A DNA stretch of 48,558 bases from DATLYB01 sp964502525 (GTDB lineage: Bacteria; Bacteroidota; Bacteroidia; Chitinophagales; CAIOSU01), in contig CAZCXH010000015.1 in the NCBI GenBank assembly GCA_964502525.1, forward strand, positions 1 through 48,558, in the 5' to 3' direction. Shown here piece by piece: positions 24,866-33,641 of the stretch. The notes beneath the pieces were generated by a model. That model did not search any database. It worked only from the letters and a program-made list of their open reading frames with translations, and had not been told where the DNA came from. Positions within the stretch are counted from its first letter, which is position 1. Each line of letters begins with the position of its first letter. Made by a program: the position numbers and the translations under genes.

Positions 24866-25981
24866 ATGCTGCAAGCCATTAAAGAAAATATGCGTGTTGT
24901 CATCCTGAGTTTATCGAAGGATGGCGCCAGCCCGCTCCACTCTTCGACTACGCTCAGAGTGACTGCCTGCGCTGCGATGCTGGCGATCGGAATTTCATCC
25001 TGCAAAACCGACAACGCAATGCCGGCCGCAGCAAACCAACCTAAATCCGCCACCGAAGTGGAAGTCTTCATCACGAAAGCTGAAACACTCGACAACATCA
25101 TCACCACGCACGGCAGCGTATTGCCAAACGAGGAAATTGAGTTGCGCAGCGAGATTGCAGGAAAGATAGAGAGCATCAATTTCAAGGAAGGAGCAAAAGT
25201 GGCAAAAGGTCAACTGCTGGTGCAGATTGATGACAGCGAGTTGCAGCCCAATCTGCAAAAGCTGAATGTGCAGTTGAAAATCGCGCAGGATGAATTCAAC
25301 CGCAAGAAGCAGTTGTTCGATATTCAGGGAATCAGCAAAGAGGAATATGAAGCTGCCGAACTGAAAGTCGCTACGCTGCAATCCGACATTAATCTCATTG
25401 ATGCGCAAATCCGCAATTCGAAAATCATAGCTCCATTCAGCGGCACTATTGGTTTGCGGCAGGTGAGCCCGGGAGCGTTCGTTACGGCAGGTGGAATGAT
25501 TGCAAAACTTGTCCAATCGGACCCGGTGAAAATAGACTTTACCATTCCCGAATTATATGTGCATCAGATTGCGGCAGATGCGCAGATCCAATTCAAACTT
25601 GCAGGCTCTGATAAAACCTATGCCGCAAAGGTTTACGCTTTAGACCCCGCCATTGACCTCGCCACACGGAGCCTGAAAGTGCGGGCTATCGCAGATAACA
25701 AAGACGGCTCGCTGATTCCGGGGGCGTATGCGGAACTGACGATTACACTGGAAAAAATTGAAAACGGGTTGCTGGTGCCCGCGCTGGCGGTAACGCAAGA
25801 CATCAAAGGGCAGAAATTATTTGTAATCAAAAACGGGCAGGCGGTCACAAAGCTGGTGAAGACCGGAATTCAGAAAGATGACTTCGTGCAAATCGCTGAA
25901 GGATTGGAAGCAGGCGACACGGTGATCACCACTTCGCTGCTTTCGATGCGTGACGGGGTGTTGGTGAAAGCGAAGAAATAG
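24866..25981 (+). CDS. RND efflux periplasmic adaptor (MFP) lipoprotein
   Basis: 371 residues. The N-terminus ends in a lipobox-like GISSC (Cys46), suggesting an inner-membrane lipoprotein. The barrel-sandwich half motif ELRSEIAGKIESINFKEGAKVAKGQLL precedes a coiled-coil hairpin (about 125-185), then KIIAPFSGTIGLRQVSPGAFV, a beta-barrel and a membrane-proximal domain, as in AcrA/MexA-type adaptors. It bridges pump and outer-membrane channel. Codons 12-33 are made of a REP-like palindrome (24899-24963), so the signal peptide has been rebuilt or lengthened; an ATG at 24977 leaves too little signal. The pump gene follows after 123 bp. Confidence 0.9.
   Translation: MLQAIKENMRVVILSLSKDGASPLHSSTTLRVTACAAMLAIGISSCKTDNAMPAAANQPKSATEVEVFITKAETLDNIITTHGSVLPNEEIELRSEIAGKIESINFKEGAKVAKGQLLVQIDDSELQPNLQKLNVQLKIAQDEFNRKKQLFDIQGISKEEYEAAELKVATLQSDINLIDAQIRNSKIIAPFSGTIGLRQVSPGAFVTAGGMIAKLVQSDPVKIDFTIPELYVHQIAADAQIQFKLAGSDKTYAAKVYALDPAIDLATRSLKVRAIADNKDGSLIPGAYAELTITLEKIENGLLVPALAVTQDIKGQKLFVIKNGQAVTKLVKTGIQKDDFVQIAEGLEAGDTVITTSLLSMRDGVLVKAKK
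24899..24963. repeat. REP-like palindrome inside a coding sequence
   Basis: GTCATCCTGAG-TTTATCGAAGGATG is followed by a spacer and CACTCTTCGA-CTACGCTCAGAGTGAC; the two halves are imperfect reverse complements. Such palindromes are normally intergenic. Degenerate relatives occur near 3888-3912 and 30579-30600. Here the sequence is translated as part of the adaptor signal region. Confidence 0.6.
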
Positions 25982-26104
25982 CCGATAGCTGCAAGTCACA
26001 AGCTAATAGCTCCTATCGCTTGCAGCTTGAGGCTAACAGCTTGCGATTAAATTCAGTGAAGCAATAAATGACTTTTACAGTAATACATTAAAAAATTATT
26101 CACC
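25982..26104. repeat. short palindromic AGCTTGCAGCTTG-type repeat between adaptor and pump
   Basis: The gap holds GCTGCAAGTCACAAGCTAATAGC and GCTTGCAGCTTGAGGCTAACAGC in tandem, rich in inverted AAGCT/AGCTT words. It has no coding capacity. The pump frame opens at 26084 and has only non-ATG starts. Confidence 0.4.
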
Positions 26105-29100
26105 TTGAACATCTCCTCCATCTCCATTAACCGCCCGGTGCTTGCCACGGTTATTTCGATTGTGATCGTGATATTCGGTGTGGTTGGGTTTTCGTATCTC
26201 GGTGTGCGCGAATTTCCCAGCGTTGATCCTCCCATCGTTACGGTAACAACCAACTATGCGGGCGCGAATGCCGACATCATCGAGTCGCAAATCACCGAGC
26301 CGCTGGAAGAATCCATCAACGGCATTTCCGGAATCAGCACGCTCACTTCCACCAGCAGCGATGGCCGCAGCACCATCAGCGTTGAATTTGAACTGGGCAT
26401 TGACATGGATGCCGCTGCCAATGATGTGCGCGACCGCGTATCGCGCGCTGTGCGCAACATCCCCGCTGATGCCGACCCGCCCATCGTGGTGAAATCCGAT
26501 GCGAACGCTGACGCGGTGCTGTCCATCACGGTGAGCAGCGACAAGCGCACGTTGCTGCAACTCACCGACATCGGCATCAACATTTTCAAAGAACGGCTGC
26601 AAACAATTCCGGGCGTAAGTGAAATCAGAATTTGGGGCGAAAAGAAATATGCGATGCGCCTTGAAATGGACCCGAAAAAAGTGGCTGCTTATGGCTTGAC
26701 TCCCCTTGACATCCGCAACGCGCTGCTCGCGCAAAACGTGGAATTGCCTTCCGGAAGGATCGAAGGCTACGAAAAGGAAATGATCATCCGCACCTTCGGC
26801 AGGCTTGCCACCGAAGATGATTTCAACAATATGATCATTGCGGAAAAAAATAATACGCTTATCCGTTTTCAGGACATCGGAAAGGCGAGGCTGGCTCCCG
26901 AAAATGAGCGCACCCTCCTGCGTGGCGATGGCGGTGTGCCGATGATTGGCGTTGCGCTCACCCCGCAGCCGGGCGCGAATTACATTGATATTGTTGACGA
27001 AGCCTACAAGCGCGTTGACCAAATCAAAAAAGAATTGCCGGAAGATATTGTGCTGGGCGTTGCGCTGGATACCACCACCACCATCCGCAAAGCCATTTCC
27101 GAAGTGGAAGAAACCATCCTGATAGCGTTCCTGCTTGTGGTAGCCATCATATTCATTTTTCTCCGCGACTGGCGCACCACGCTCATCCCCGCCATCGCGA
27201 TTCCGATTTCGCTTGTCGGCTCATTCTTCATCATGTACATCGCAGATTTTTCCATCAACATTCTCACGCTGCTCGCCATTGTGCTTGCAACGGGAATCGT
27301 GGTGGACGATGCCATCGTGGTGATGGAAAACATTTATTCAAAAATTGAAAAAGGGATGAACCCGCTTGAAGCGGCTCATAAAGGGTCTGATGAAATCATT
27401 TTCGCCATCATCTCCACCACCATCACGCTCAGCGCGGTTTTTCTGCCGATCATTTTCCTCGAAGGATTGACCGGCAGGCTGTTCCGCGAGTTTGGAATCG
27501 TTGTGGCGGGAGCGGTAATCATTTCTGCGATAGTGTCACTCACGCTCACGCCCATGATGAGCTCGCGCCTGCTGCGACACAGGGAAAATCCCGGCTGGCT
27601 ATACCGCACCACCGAGCGGTTTTTCACCGCGATGATTTCCGGTTATGAATCTTCATTGAAAAGTTTTATGGCACATCGCTGGATTGCCTTTCCGGTGATG
27701 CTGGTTTGCGCGGGAATCATCTACTTCGTGATGCAGCGCATCCCCAGCGAACTCGCACCGATGGAAGACAAGAGCCGCCTGCGCATCATGAGCACCGCAC
27801 CGGAAGGCACTTCGTTTGAAAAGATGGATGAATTCACCATGCAGTTGGTTGAACTCACCGATACCCTGCGCGAAAAAGAGTCATTGCTCAGCGTGACCTC
27901 GCCCGGCTTCGGGTCTTCCGTTTCAACCAATACGAGTTTCCTCCGGCTTGTATTGCTGCCGCCCGACCAGCGGAAAAAAAGCCAGGATCAACTGGCGCGC
28001 GAACTGAATATGAAGCTGCGCGAATACAACTTTGCGCGCACTTTTGTAGTTCAGGAACAAACCATCGCCACAGGAGGCGGGCTGCGCGGGTTGCCGGTGC
28101 AGTATGTGTTGCAGGCTCCTTCGCTCGATAAATTAAGGACAGCGCTGCCTGCTTTTTTGGAAAAGGCGCGCGCCAATCCGATGTTTGAAGCCGTTGACTA
28201 TGATTTGAAATTCAACAAGCCCGAGCTGAAGCTGCAAATCAACCGTGGGAAAGCGCGTGAGATGGGCGTGGAGGTGCGCGACATCGCTGAAACGCTGCAA
28301 CTGTTTTTCAGCGGGCAGCGCTTCGGATACTTTATCCTGAATGGAAAACAATACCAGGTGATCGGGCAGGCGACACGCGACAACCGCAACGAAATCCAGG
28401 ACATCGCCAGCGTGACGGTGAGGAATAAAAATGGCGAACCGGTGCGCCTCGACAACCTTGTTTCGATGGAAGAAGAAAGCAGTCCGCCACAATTGTACCG
28501 TTACAACCGTTATGTGTCCGCTACCGTATCGGCACAGCCCGCCAATGGATATACCATCGGGCAAGGCATCGGGGAGATGAATAAAATCGCTGATGAGGTG
28601 CTTGATGAAACTTTTTCAACCAGTCTTGCAGGAACCTCGAAAGACTTTGCCGAAAGCTCCAGCACGCTTTTATTCGCATTCATCTTCGCATTGGTGCTGA
28701 TATTTCTCGCGCTGGCGGCACAGTTTGAAAGCTTCTTCGACCCGCTCACCATCATGCTTACCGTGCCGCTTGCGATTGCGGGGGCATTGCTCACGCTGTG
28801 GGTGTTCGGACATACGCTGAATATTTTCAGCCAGATCGGAATCATCGTGCTCATCGGCATCGTGACGAAAAACGGAATCCTGATTGTGGAGTTTGCCAAC
28901 CAGCGCAGGGAGCAAGGTTTGAGCGTGATTGACGGAGTGGTGGATGCCGCTGCGCAGCGCTTCCGCCCGATTGTGATGACCAGCCTTTCAACCGTATTGG
29001 GCGCTGTTCCAATTGCGCTTGCGCTTGGCGGAGGCGCAACAAGCCGCATCCCGATGGGCGTTGCAATTATTGGCGGGCTGTTGTTTTCACTTGGGCTTAC

Positions 29101-30517
29101 GCTGTACGTTATCCCCGCATTGTATGTCTATGTCGAGCAACTCAGCGCTTTCCTGAAAAGAATTTTCAGAGGGAATCCCGGCAAACCGCACGGACAGTTT
29201 CAACCTGCTTCTTCATTAAAAACAATTTTAATTCTTGTAATCTCCCTTTTTGCGTTATCAGGAAAATCTACTGCGCAGGAATTGACCTTTGAGGCAGCCG
29301 TGCAGGAGATGCTGGCAAAAAATTTCGACATTCAAATCGTTTCCAACAACAAAGAAATCGCCTCGCAGCTCAACAACATCGGAACAGCAGGTTTCCTGCC
29401 GACCGTGGATGCGCAGTTTGGTTATGAAAAATCATTCAACAATACCGAACAGATTTTCTTTGACGGGCGCGAGCAGGGCGCTGACAACGCGCAGAACAGC
29501 GCGCTCACCGCATCGGTGCTGCTGAACTGGACGCTGTTTGACGGCTTCCGCATGTTTGCAAACAAGAATATTTTGGATGCCACCGAAACGCGCAGCGGAT
29601 ATTATTTGCAAGCCGCTTCCGAAGAAGCGATGCTGCTGCTTGCTGATCTATATTACCAAATCGTTCAGCGAGACAAACTGCTCGAAGTTTACAGGCAGTC
29701 GCTTTCCATTTCGCAGGAGCGATACAACCTTGCGCAGAAAAGAAAAGAAATCGGCAGCGCATCGCAGCAGGAAGTGCTGCAGGCATTGATTGACATGAAT
29801 GCCGACAGCGCGCAGGCGATGCGCGAAGAAAACACCATCGCCAATTTGAAAACCGAACTTAACCTGCTGCTTGCGCGGGATGTTGCCGGAGCCATTGAAA
29901 CAGGCAATGAAATTCCACTGGACTCAGCCGTTACGCTCAACACCATTTTGGAATCGGCATCATCTGCGAATGTTGATTTGCTGATAGCGCGTGAAAACAT
30001 CCGCATCGCGCAAAATGAAGTGCGCGTTGCGAAATCGAATTTCTATCCGCAGGCGGGGGTGTATGCGGGCTATGACTTTGGAAAGTCAACGAATGAAGTC
30101 GGCATCCTGCGCTCCAACCGCAGCTACGGGCCGAGCGTGGGCGTGTTTGCAATTTTCAATTTGTTCAACGGCCTGCGTGATTACAAGAACACGAAAGTTG
30201 CAAACCTCATTGCCGATAACAGCAAGATTGACAGCGACAAAGCCACCGCCTCAAGCAACGCGCTCATCCTGCAAGCGTATCGTGATTATGAGCTTGCGCT
30301 GAAAGTGTTTCGCCTTGAGCGCGAGAATGAAGAAAACGCCAATGAAAACGTGCGCATCGCCATGAAGCGGTTTGAACTTGGGAATATCAGTTCCGTTGAA
30401 TTTCGTGATATTCAACTGCAAGCGGTGGAAGCGAGGAGCAGGCTGCTGACTGCGCAATACGCGATCAGGATTAGTGAGTTGGAGTTGAAACGGCTGGCGG
30501 GAGCGCTGCAACTATGA
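26105..30517 (+). CDS. RND multidrug pump fused to TolC-type outer membrane channel
   Basis: 1470 residues. Residues 1-~1030 are a full RND permease: TM1 at the N-terminus (INRPVLATVISIVIVIFGV), GIVVDDAIVVMENI in TM4 (proton-relay Asp pair), TKNGILIVEFAN in TM10 (relay Lys), all of the HAE1 multidrug type. Residues 1038-1056 form a hydrophobic, signal-like segment (LKTILILVISLFALSG). From about 1060 a complete TolC-family channel follows (LTFEAAVQEMLAKNFDI ... LLNWTLFDGFRM ... ELKRLAGAL). The start is TTG at 26105; an in-frame stop lies 21 bp upstream and no ATG fits. Fusion of inner-membrane pump and outer-membrane channel fixes their stoichiometry. The operon is marR-adaptor-this gene. It could be processed after the signal-like segment. 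Confidence 0.92.
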   Translation: MNISSISINRPVLATVISIVIVIFGVVGFSYLGVREFPSVDPPIVTVTTNYAGANADIIESQITEPLEESINGISGISTLTSTSSDGRSTISVEFELGIDMDAAANDVRDRVSRAVRNIPADADPPIVVKSDANADAVLSITVSSDKRTLLQLTDIGINIFKERLQTIPGVSEIRIWGEKKYAMRLEMDPKKVAAYGLTPLDIRNALLAQNVELPSGRIEGYEKEMIIRTFGRLATEDDFNNMIIAEKNNTLIRFQDIGKARLAPENERTLLRGDGGVPMIGVALTPQPGANYIDIVDEAYKRVDQIKKELPEDIVLGVALDTTTTIRKAISEVEETILIAFLLVVAIIFIFLRDWRTTLIPAIAIPISLVGSFFIMYIADFSINILTLLAIVLATGIVVDDAIVVMENIYSKIEKGMNPLEAAHKGSDEIIFAIISTTITLSAVFLPIIFLEGLTGRLFREFGIVVAGAVIISAIVSLTLTPMMSSRLLRHRENPGWLYRTTERFFTAMISGYESSLKSFMAHRWIAFPVMLVCAGIIYFVMQRIPSELAPMEDKSRLRIMSTAPEGTSFEKMDEFTMQLVELTDTLREKESLLSVTSPGFGSSVSTNTSFLRLVLLPPDQRKKSQDQLARELNMKLREYNFARTFVVQEQTIATGGGLRGLPVQYVLQAPSLDKLRTALPAFLEKARANPMFEAVDYDLKFNKPELKLQINRGKAREMGVEVRDIAETLQLFFSGQRFGYFILNGKQYQVIGQATRDNRNEIQDIASVTVRNKNGEPVRLDNLVSMEEESSPPQLYRYNRYVSATVSAQPANGYTIGQGIGEMNKIADEVLDETFSTSLAGTSKDFAESSSTLLFAFIFALVLIFLALAAQFESFFDPLTIMLTVPLAIAGALLTLWVFGHTLNIFSQIGIIVLIGIVTKNGILIVEFANQRREQGLSVIDGVVDAAAQRFRPIVMTSLSTVLGAVPIALALGGGATSRIPMGVAIIGGLLFSLGLTLYVIPALYVYVEQLSAFLKRIFRGNPGKPHGQFQPASSLKTILILVISLFALSGKSTAQELTFEAAVQEMLAKNFDIQIVSNNKEIASQLNNIGTAGFLPTVDAQFGYEKSFNNTEQIFFDGREQGADNAQNSALTASVLLNWTLFDGFRMFANKNILDATETRSGYYLQAASEEAMLLLADLYYQIVQRDKLLEVYRQSLSISQERYNLAQKRKEIGSASQQEVLQALIDMNADSAQAMREENTIANLKTELNLLLARDVAGAIETGNEIPLDSAVTLNTILESASSANVDLLIARENIRIAQNEVRVAKSNFYPQAGVYAGYDFGKSTNEVGILRSNRSYGPSVGVFAIFNLFNGLRDYKNTKVANLIADNSKIDSDKATASSNALILQAYRDYELALKVFRLERENEENANENVRIAMKRFELGNISSVEFRDIQLQAVEARSRLLTAQYAIRISELELKRLAGALQL

Positions 30518-30841
30518 GAATCTGCAAAAAGGTGATTTTCCGACAATCTCTTTAGGTTGCGGGTGGCAGTCGTCATGAGCGTAGTCCAAGGATGCCGCGT
30601 TGTTTCGCTCGCACTGCCTTTTAATCCAGCCTCATCCCTACCCCTTTCCAAGTGGAGAGGGGAGTCCGGGCTGATTTCTTTTGAATGAATAAGTTAGGCA
30701 TGATTGTTTTACCGCAGATGCAGTCTTTGAATTTGTCATGCGACCAGGAAGTCACTCCATGCGCTCCAATGCTTATCTTTATGAATCCGAATATTTCTGC
30801 ACAAGAAAAAACAAATTCAACCGAATTAAATTCTTGCTCCT
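30518..30841. repeat. intergenic gap with REP-like and CCTCA-hairpin repeats
   Basis: Near 30579-30600 a degenerate REP-like arm (GTCATGAGCGTAGTCCAAGGATG) is visible. At 30620-30676 there is CAGCCTCATCCCTACCCCTTTCC and GGAGAGGGGAGTCCGGGCTG, the same class of block as at 9391-9440. A 62-codon frame here is not supported as a gene. The remaining ~160 bp is featureless. Confidence 0.45.
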
Positions 30842-32608
30842 TTGAACCCGCTACAGATAAAACCTTACTATGACGTGGTAGTGATTGGCGCGGGCATCAG
30901 CGGTTTGACTTCTGCCGCCATTCTCAGCAAAGCAGGACTGTCCGTTGCTGTGCTGGAAATGGATGTCCGGGCGGGCGGCTACCTTGCCGGCTTCACGCGA
31001 AATAATTTCCGGTTTGATTCAGCCATACACTGGCTCAACCAATGCGGACCGGATGGGATTGTTACAAAAGCATTTGATTTTATCGGGAGCGACCATCCGA
31101 AAGCCGTTCCGCAAAAACGCATCAGGAGATACAAAGGAGAAAACTATGATTACCTGCTTACCAACAACCCCGATGAGTTGAAGGCACAGCTTATCGCTGA
31201 TTTTCCCGATGAAGAAAAAGGCATCATCAAATTTTTCAAGGCTGCAAAAACCCTGGGGTCCGCATTCTACAAACACCGCGTGATTTTTCGATCAGAGGAG
31301 ACCATGTCGTTTGTGGAAAAAATAAAATTCAAAACAGCGTTGCTCCGTTTTGCCCTTCCTTTTATCCGATACATCCGGTATAGCGGCAACGTTGGCACCA
31401 TCAAAGGGCTGAACCTTTTTTTCAGGAATAAAAAACTTCAGCAGCTATTTTGCTCTGAGACTGATCTCCTCTCCTGCCTGGTTCCCATCGGCTGGGCGTA
31501 TTACGGAGATTTTCAAAGCCCACCGGAGGGCGGCAGCCAGGTGTTTCCGGAATGGCTCTGCCATGTGATTGATTTTTACCGCAGCGAAGTGTTTTATAAA
31601 TGCAGGGTAGCGCGCATCCTCCTCGAAAAGAACACAAGTGCGGGCGTGGAGTTCGAGCATCGCGGCAACAGCTATCAGGTAAAAAGCAAATACGTTATTG
31701 CCGCTTGTGATGTAGAGACGCTCTATGAAAAAATGCTGCCTCCTTCAACCGTCCCGCCTAAGCTGATCAGCAACCTCAGAAATGCAAAGCTGTACAGCTC
31801 ATCCGTTACCGTTTCGCTGGCGCTCGATTGCCCAACGGAAGAATTGGGATTGAACGAGGAGCTGATTTTCCTCTGCAACGAAAACCTGAACAGGGAAGAT
31901 CACGAAAGCGGTGACCCGCAATTAAGCGGGATCAGTATCCTCGCGCCATCCCTCAGGGACAAATCACTGGCGCCCTTCAATCACGGCACGCTTACGCTTT
32001 ACAGTCCTGCATTTTTCGATTACCGCAATCACTGGCAAACCCAAAAAGACGGCAACGGAAATTTTATCAGGGGAGAGGAATACAAAAAGTTGAAAGCCGA
32101 TTATGCCGACATACTGATAAAACGGGTGGAAGAAAAAATCGCTCCCGGCTTGCGCAAGCATATTTTGCATTGCGATGTGGCGACTCCCATCACGCATTGG
32201 CGATATACCGGCAACCGGAACGGCAGCATGATGGGCGCAAAGCCCGGCAGGGAAAACATGCAGGCGAAAATCGCTCACCACCAAACGCCTGTCGCCAACC
32301 TGCTGCTGGGCGGGCATTGGGCTGACCTCGGTGGAGGCGTACCCATCGCGGTAAAAACAGCGGTGAACACCGCGCTGCTTGTATTGAAAAAAGAAAACAA
32401 AGAGGCCTTTCAGGCGCTCACCAATTATCTCGGTGAAAAAATAACCCTCTCCGAAGTGCAGCAATTTTCTTGCTTCAAGCCCTATGATAATTCATGGAAA
32501 CGAAAGCTAACGCCAGCGCAGAAGGTTGCTGCAAGCGAAGCAAATAATTCACTACCCAACAAACCCATTCTTCCTGTGAGTTCCGTCACAGAAAGGTTTG
32601 TTCGATGA
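30842..32608 (+). CDS. FAD-dependent oxidoreductase, CrtI/RetSat-like
   Basis: 588 residues, start TTG at 30842 (MNPLQIKPYYDVVVIGAGISGL). An in-frame stop 15 bp upstream and absence of ATG before the FAD motif make TTG the best start. The N-terminal Rossmann motif GAGISGLTSAAILSKAGLSVAVLEM is followed by RAGGYLAGF. The C-terminal LLLGGHWADLGGGVPIAVKTAVNTAL matches the dinucleotide-binding end of phytoene desaturase/carotenoid isomerase/retinol saturase proteins. It probably saturates or isomerises a polyene; substrate unknown. No carotenoid genes are adjacent. Its 3' end overlaps a convergent iron-sulfur gene by 57 bp. Confidence 0.85.
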   Translation: MNPLQIKPYYDVVVIGAGISGLTSAAILSKAGLSVAVLEMDVRAGGYLAGFTRNNFRFDSAIHWLNQCGPDGIVTKAFDFIGSDHPKAVPQKRIRRYKGENYDYLLTNNPDELKAQLIADFPDEEKGIIKFFKAAKTLGSAFYKHRVIFRSEETMSFVEKIKFKTALLRFALPFIRYIRYSGNVGTIKGLNLFFRNKKLQQLFCSETDLLSCLVPIGWAYYGDFQSPPEGGSQVFPEWLCHVIDFYRSEVFYKCRVARILLEKNTSAGVEFEHRGNSYQVKSKYVIAACDVETLYEKMLPPSTVPPKLISNLRNAKLYSSSVTVSLALDCPTEELGLNEELIFLCNENLNREDHESGDPQLSGISILAPSLRDKSLAPFNHGTLTLYSPAFFDYRNHWQTQKDGNGNFIRGEEYKKLKADYADILIKRVEEKIAPGLRKHILHCDVATPITHWRYTGNRNGSMMGAKPGRENMQAKIAHHQTPVANLLLGGHWADLGGGVPIAVKTAVNTALLVLKKENKEAFQALTNYLGEKITLSEVQQFSCFKPYDNSWKRKLTPAQKVAASEANNSLPNKPILPVSSVTERFVR

Positions 32609-32983
32609 GCCTCCGCAGCGGCATAAAGCCGTCACTTTGTTCTGCCGGGTTTCCTTTCCGTCAGCGCTTTTGATAACAACGTTGCCGTAAACCATCAGCG
32701 GTCCGTTCTTGCTCACTTCCACAATCGTTTCACCTTCCACCTTCACGGGGTCCTGCTGCTCAGCATTCCTATAATATGACAAAGCGCCTGACGGACATTT
32801 CTTCACTTGTTCCATTATTTGCTGGGTTGTGCCGCCTTGCGGGTCAATCCACGGCTGCTTAGCCGAGTTAAAAACCTTCGGCAACCCGCTTACACACATT
32901 GCCGAATGGATGCAGAGGTCAGGCTTCCAGACGATGGTTACTTCGCCATTGGTGTATTTCTTTGTGATCTTGTGGTCGCTCAT
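32552..32983 (-). CDS. 4Fe-4S mono-cluster plus CDGSH iron-sulfur protein
   Basis: 143 residues with two domains. Residues about 1-70 resemble the divergent 4Fe-4S mono-cluster domain (YjdI type): CIHSAMCVSGLPKVF and CPSGALSYYR. Residues about 90-143 are a CDGSH domain whose cluster ligands C-x-C...C...H are visible in CRCGGSSNKPFCDGTH. CDGSH proteins bind 2Fe-2S through three Cys and one His. Redox or cluster-transfer roles are likely, but the partner is unknown. It overlaps the oxidoreductase convergently. Upstream (32996-33020) is a GTTTACGGTTTACAG-like repeat. Confidence 0.85.
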   Translation of the reverse strand: MSDHKITKKYTNGEVTIVWKPDLCIHSAMCVSGLPKVFNSAKQPWIDPQGGTTQQIMEQVKKCPSGALSYYRNAEQQDPVKVEGETIVEVSKNGPLMVYGNVVIKSADGKETRQNKVTALCRCGGSSNKPFCDGTHRKNGFVG

Positions 32984-33040
32984 AAATCAGTTTACGGTTT
33001 ACAGTTTTCAGTTTACAGTTATCGCTGTGTGCTCGTTGTC

Positions 33041-33589
33041 TCAGAGAATTTTGAATAGTTCCACAGTTACCGAATATAAGCCGCTTTCGATGGAGAAGCA
33101 TCTGACGAGGATTATCGGCATCACGATTCCCTTGTCAGCAACTCCGGCAAACGTGAAAGTTGCCTCATGGTGCTGATGCTTTTTTCCGCTGTTATCCCAT
33201 TCGGAAGTTTCCTGCTCGCTCAGCGAGTACTCAACACCGTAGCACCACCGCACGGCCTGAACAATTTGATTATACAACTCTTCGGCTCCTTTCTGACCGT
33301 TATCTTTCATCAGAATGTAGGCAGCCCGGAATTCTTCGCTATCAAGCAATGTGCGCTCATAAAATTTTTCAATGGCTCCGGGCAAAGCGTATTTCGCTTC
33401 CCACTGCTGGATGCCGAGCGCGTTTTCACCGATGAATTTTCCCTTCAGGCTGTCAATGCTTTGAGAAAAAGCGGTCACCGCCAAATTGAGGTCTTTGCAA
33501 AATATTTTCCGGTCAAATTCCTGAGCAAACACATTCCCCGGAAAGGGCATCTTAATCGCCAGCAGAGCAAGCGTGATTATTGATTTCAC
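33041..33589 (-). CDS. secreted protein of unknown function
   Basis: 182 residues; a signal peptide-like start (MKSIITLALLAIKMPFPGNVFAQ) with cleavage near Ala-Gln. The mature part is mostly helical (residues 30-110) with a C-terminal beta-rich half (HHEATFTFAGVADKGIVMPIILVRCFSI). I do not recognise a family. It is divergent from the repeat protein starting at 33642, with 52 bp between the starts. Confidence 0.6.
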   Translation of the reverse strand: MKSIITLALLAIKMPFPGNVFAQEFDRKIFCKDLNLAVTAFSQSIDSLKGKFIGENALGIQQWEAKYALPGAIEKFYERTLLDSEEFRAAYILMKDNGQKGAEELYNQIVQAVRWCYGVEYSLSEQETSEWDNSGKKHQHHEATFTFAGVADKGIVMPIILVRCFSIESGLYSVTVELFKIL

Positions 33590-33641
33590 TGTAGTTAATT
33601 ATCTTAATTTGCAGTCCGTCCGAAATAAAGCTATCAGAAAT

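Noticed and set aside
30685..30873. 62-codon plus-strand frame
   Set aside because: Overlaps the better supported oxidoreductase start and lies in a repeat-rich gap.
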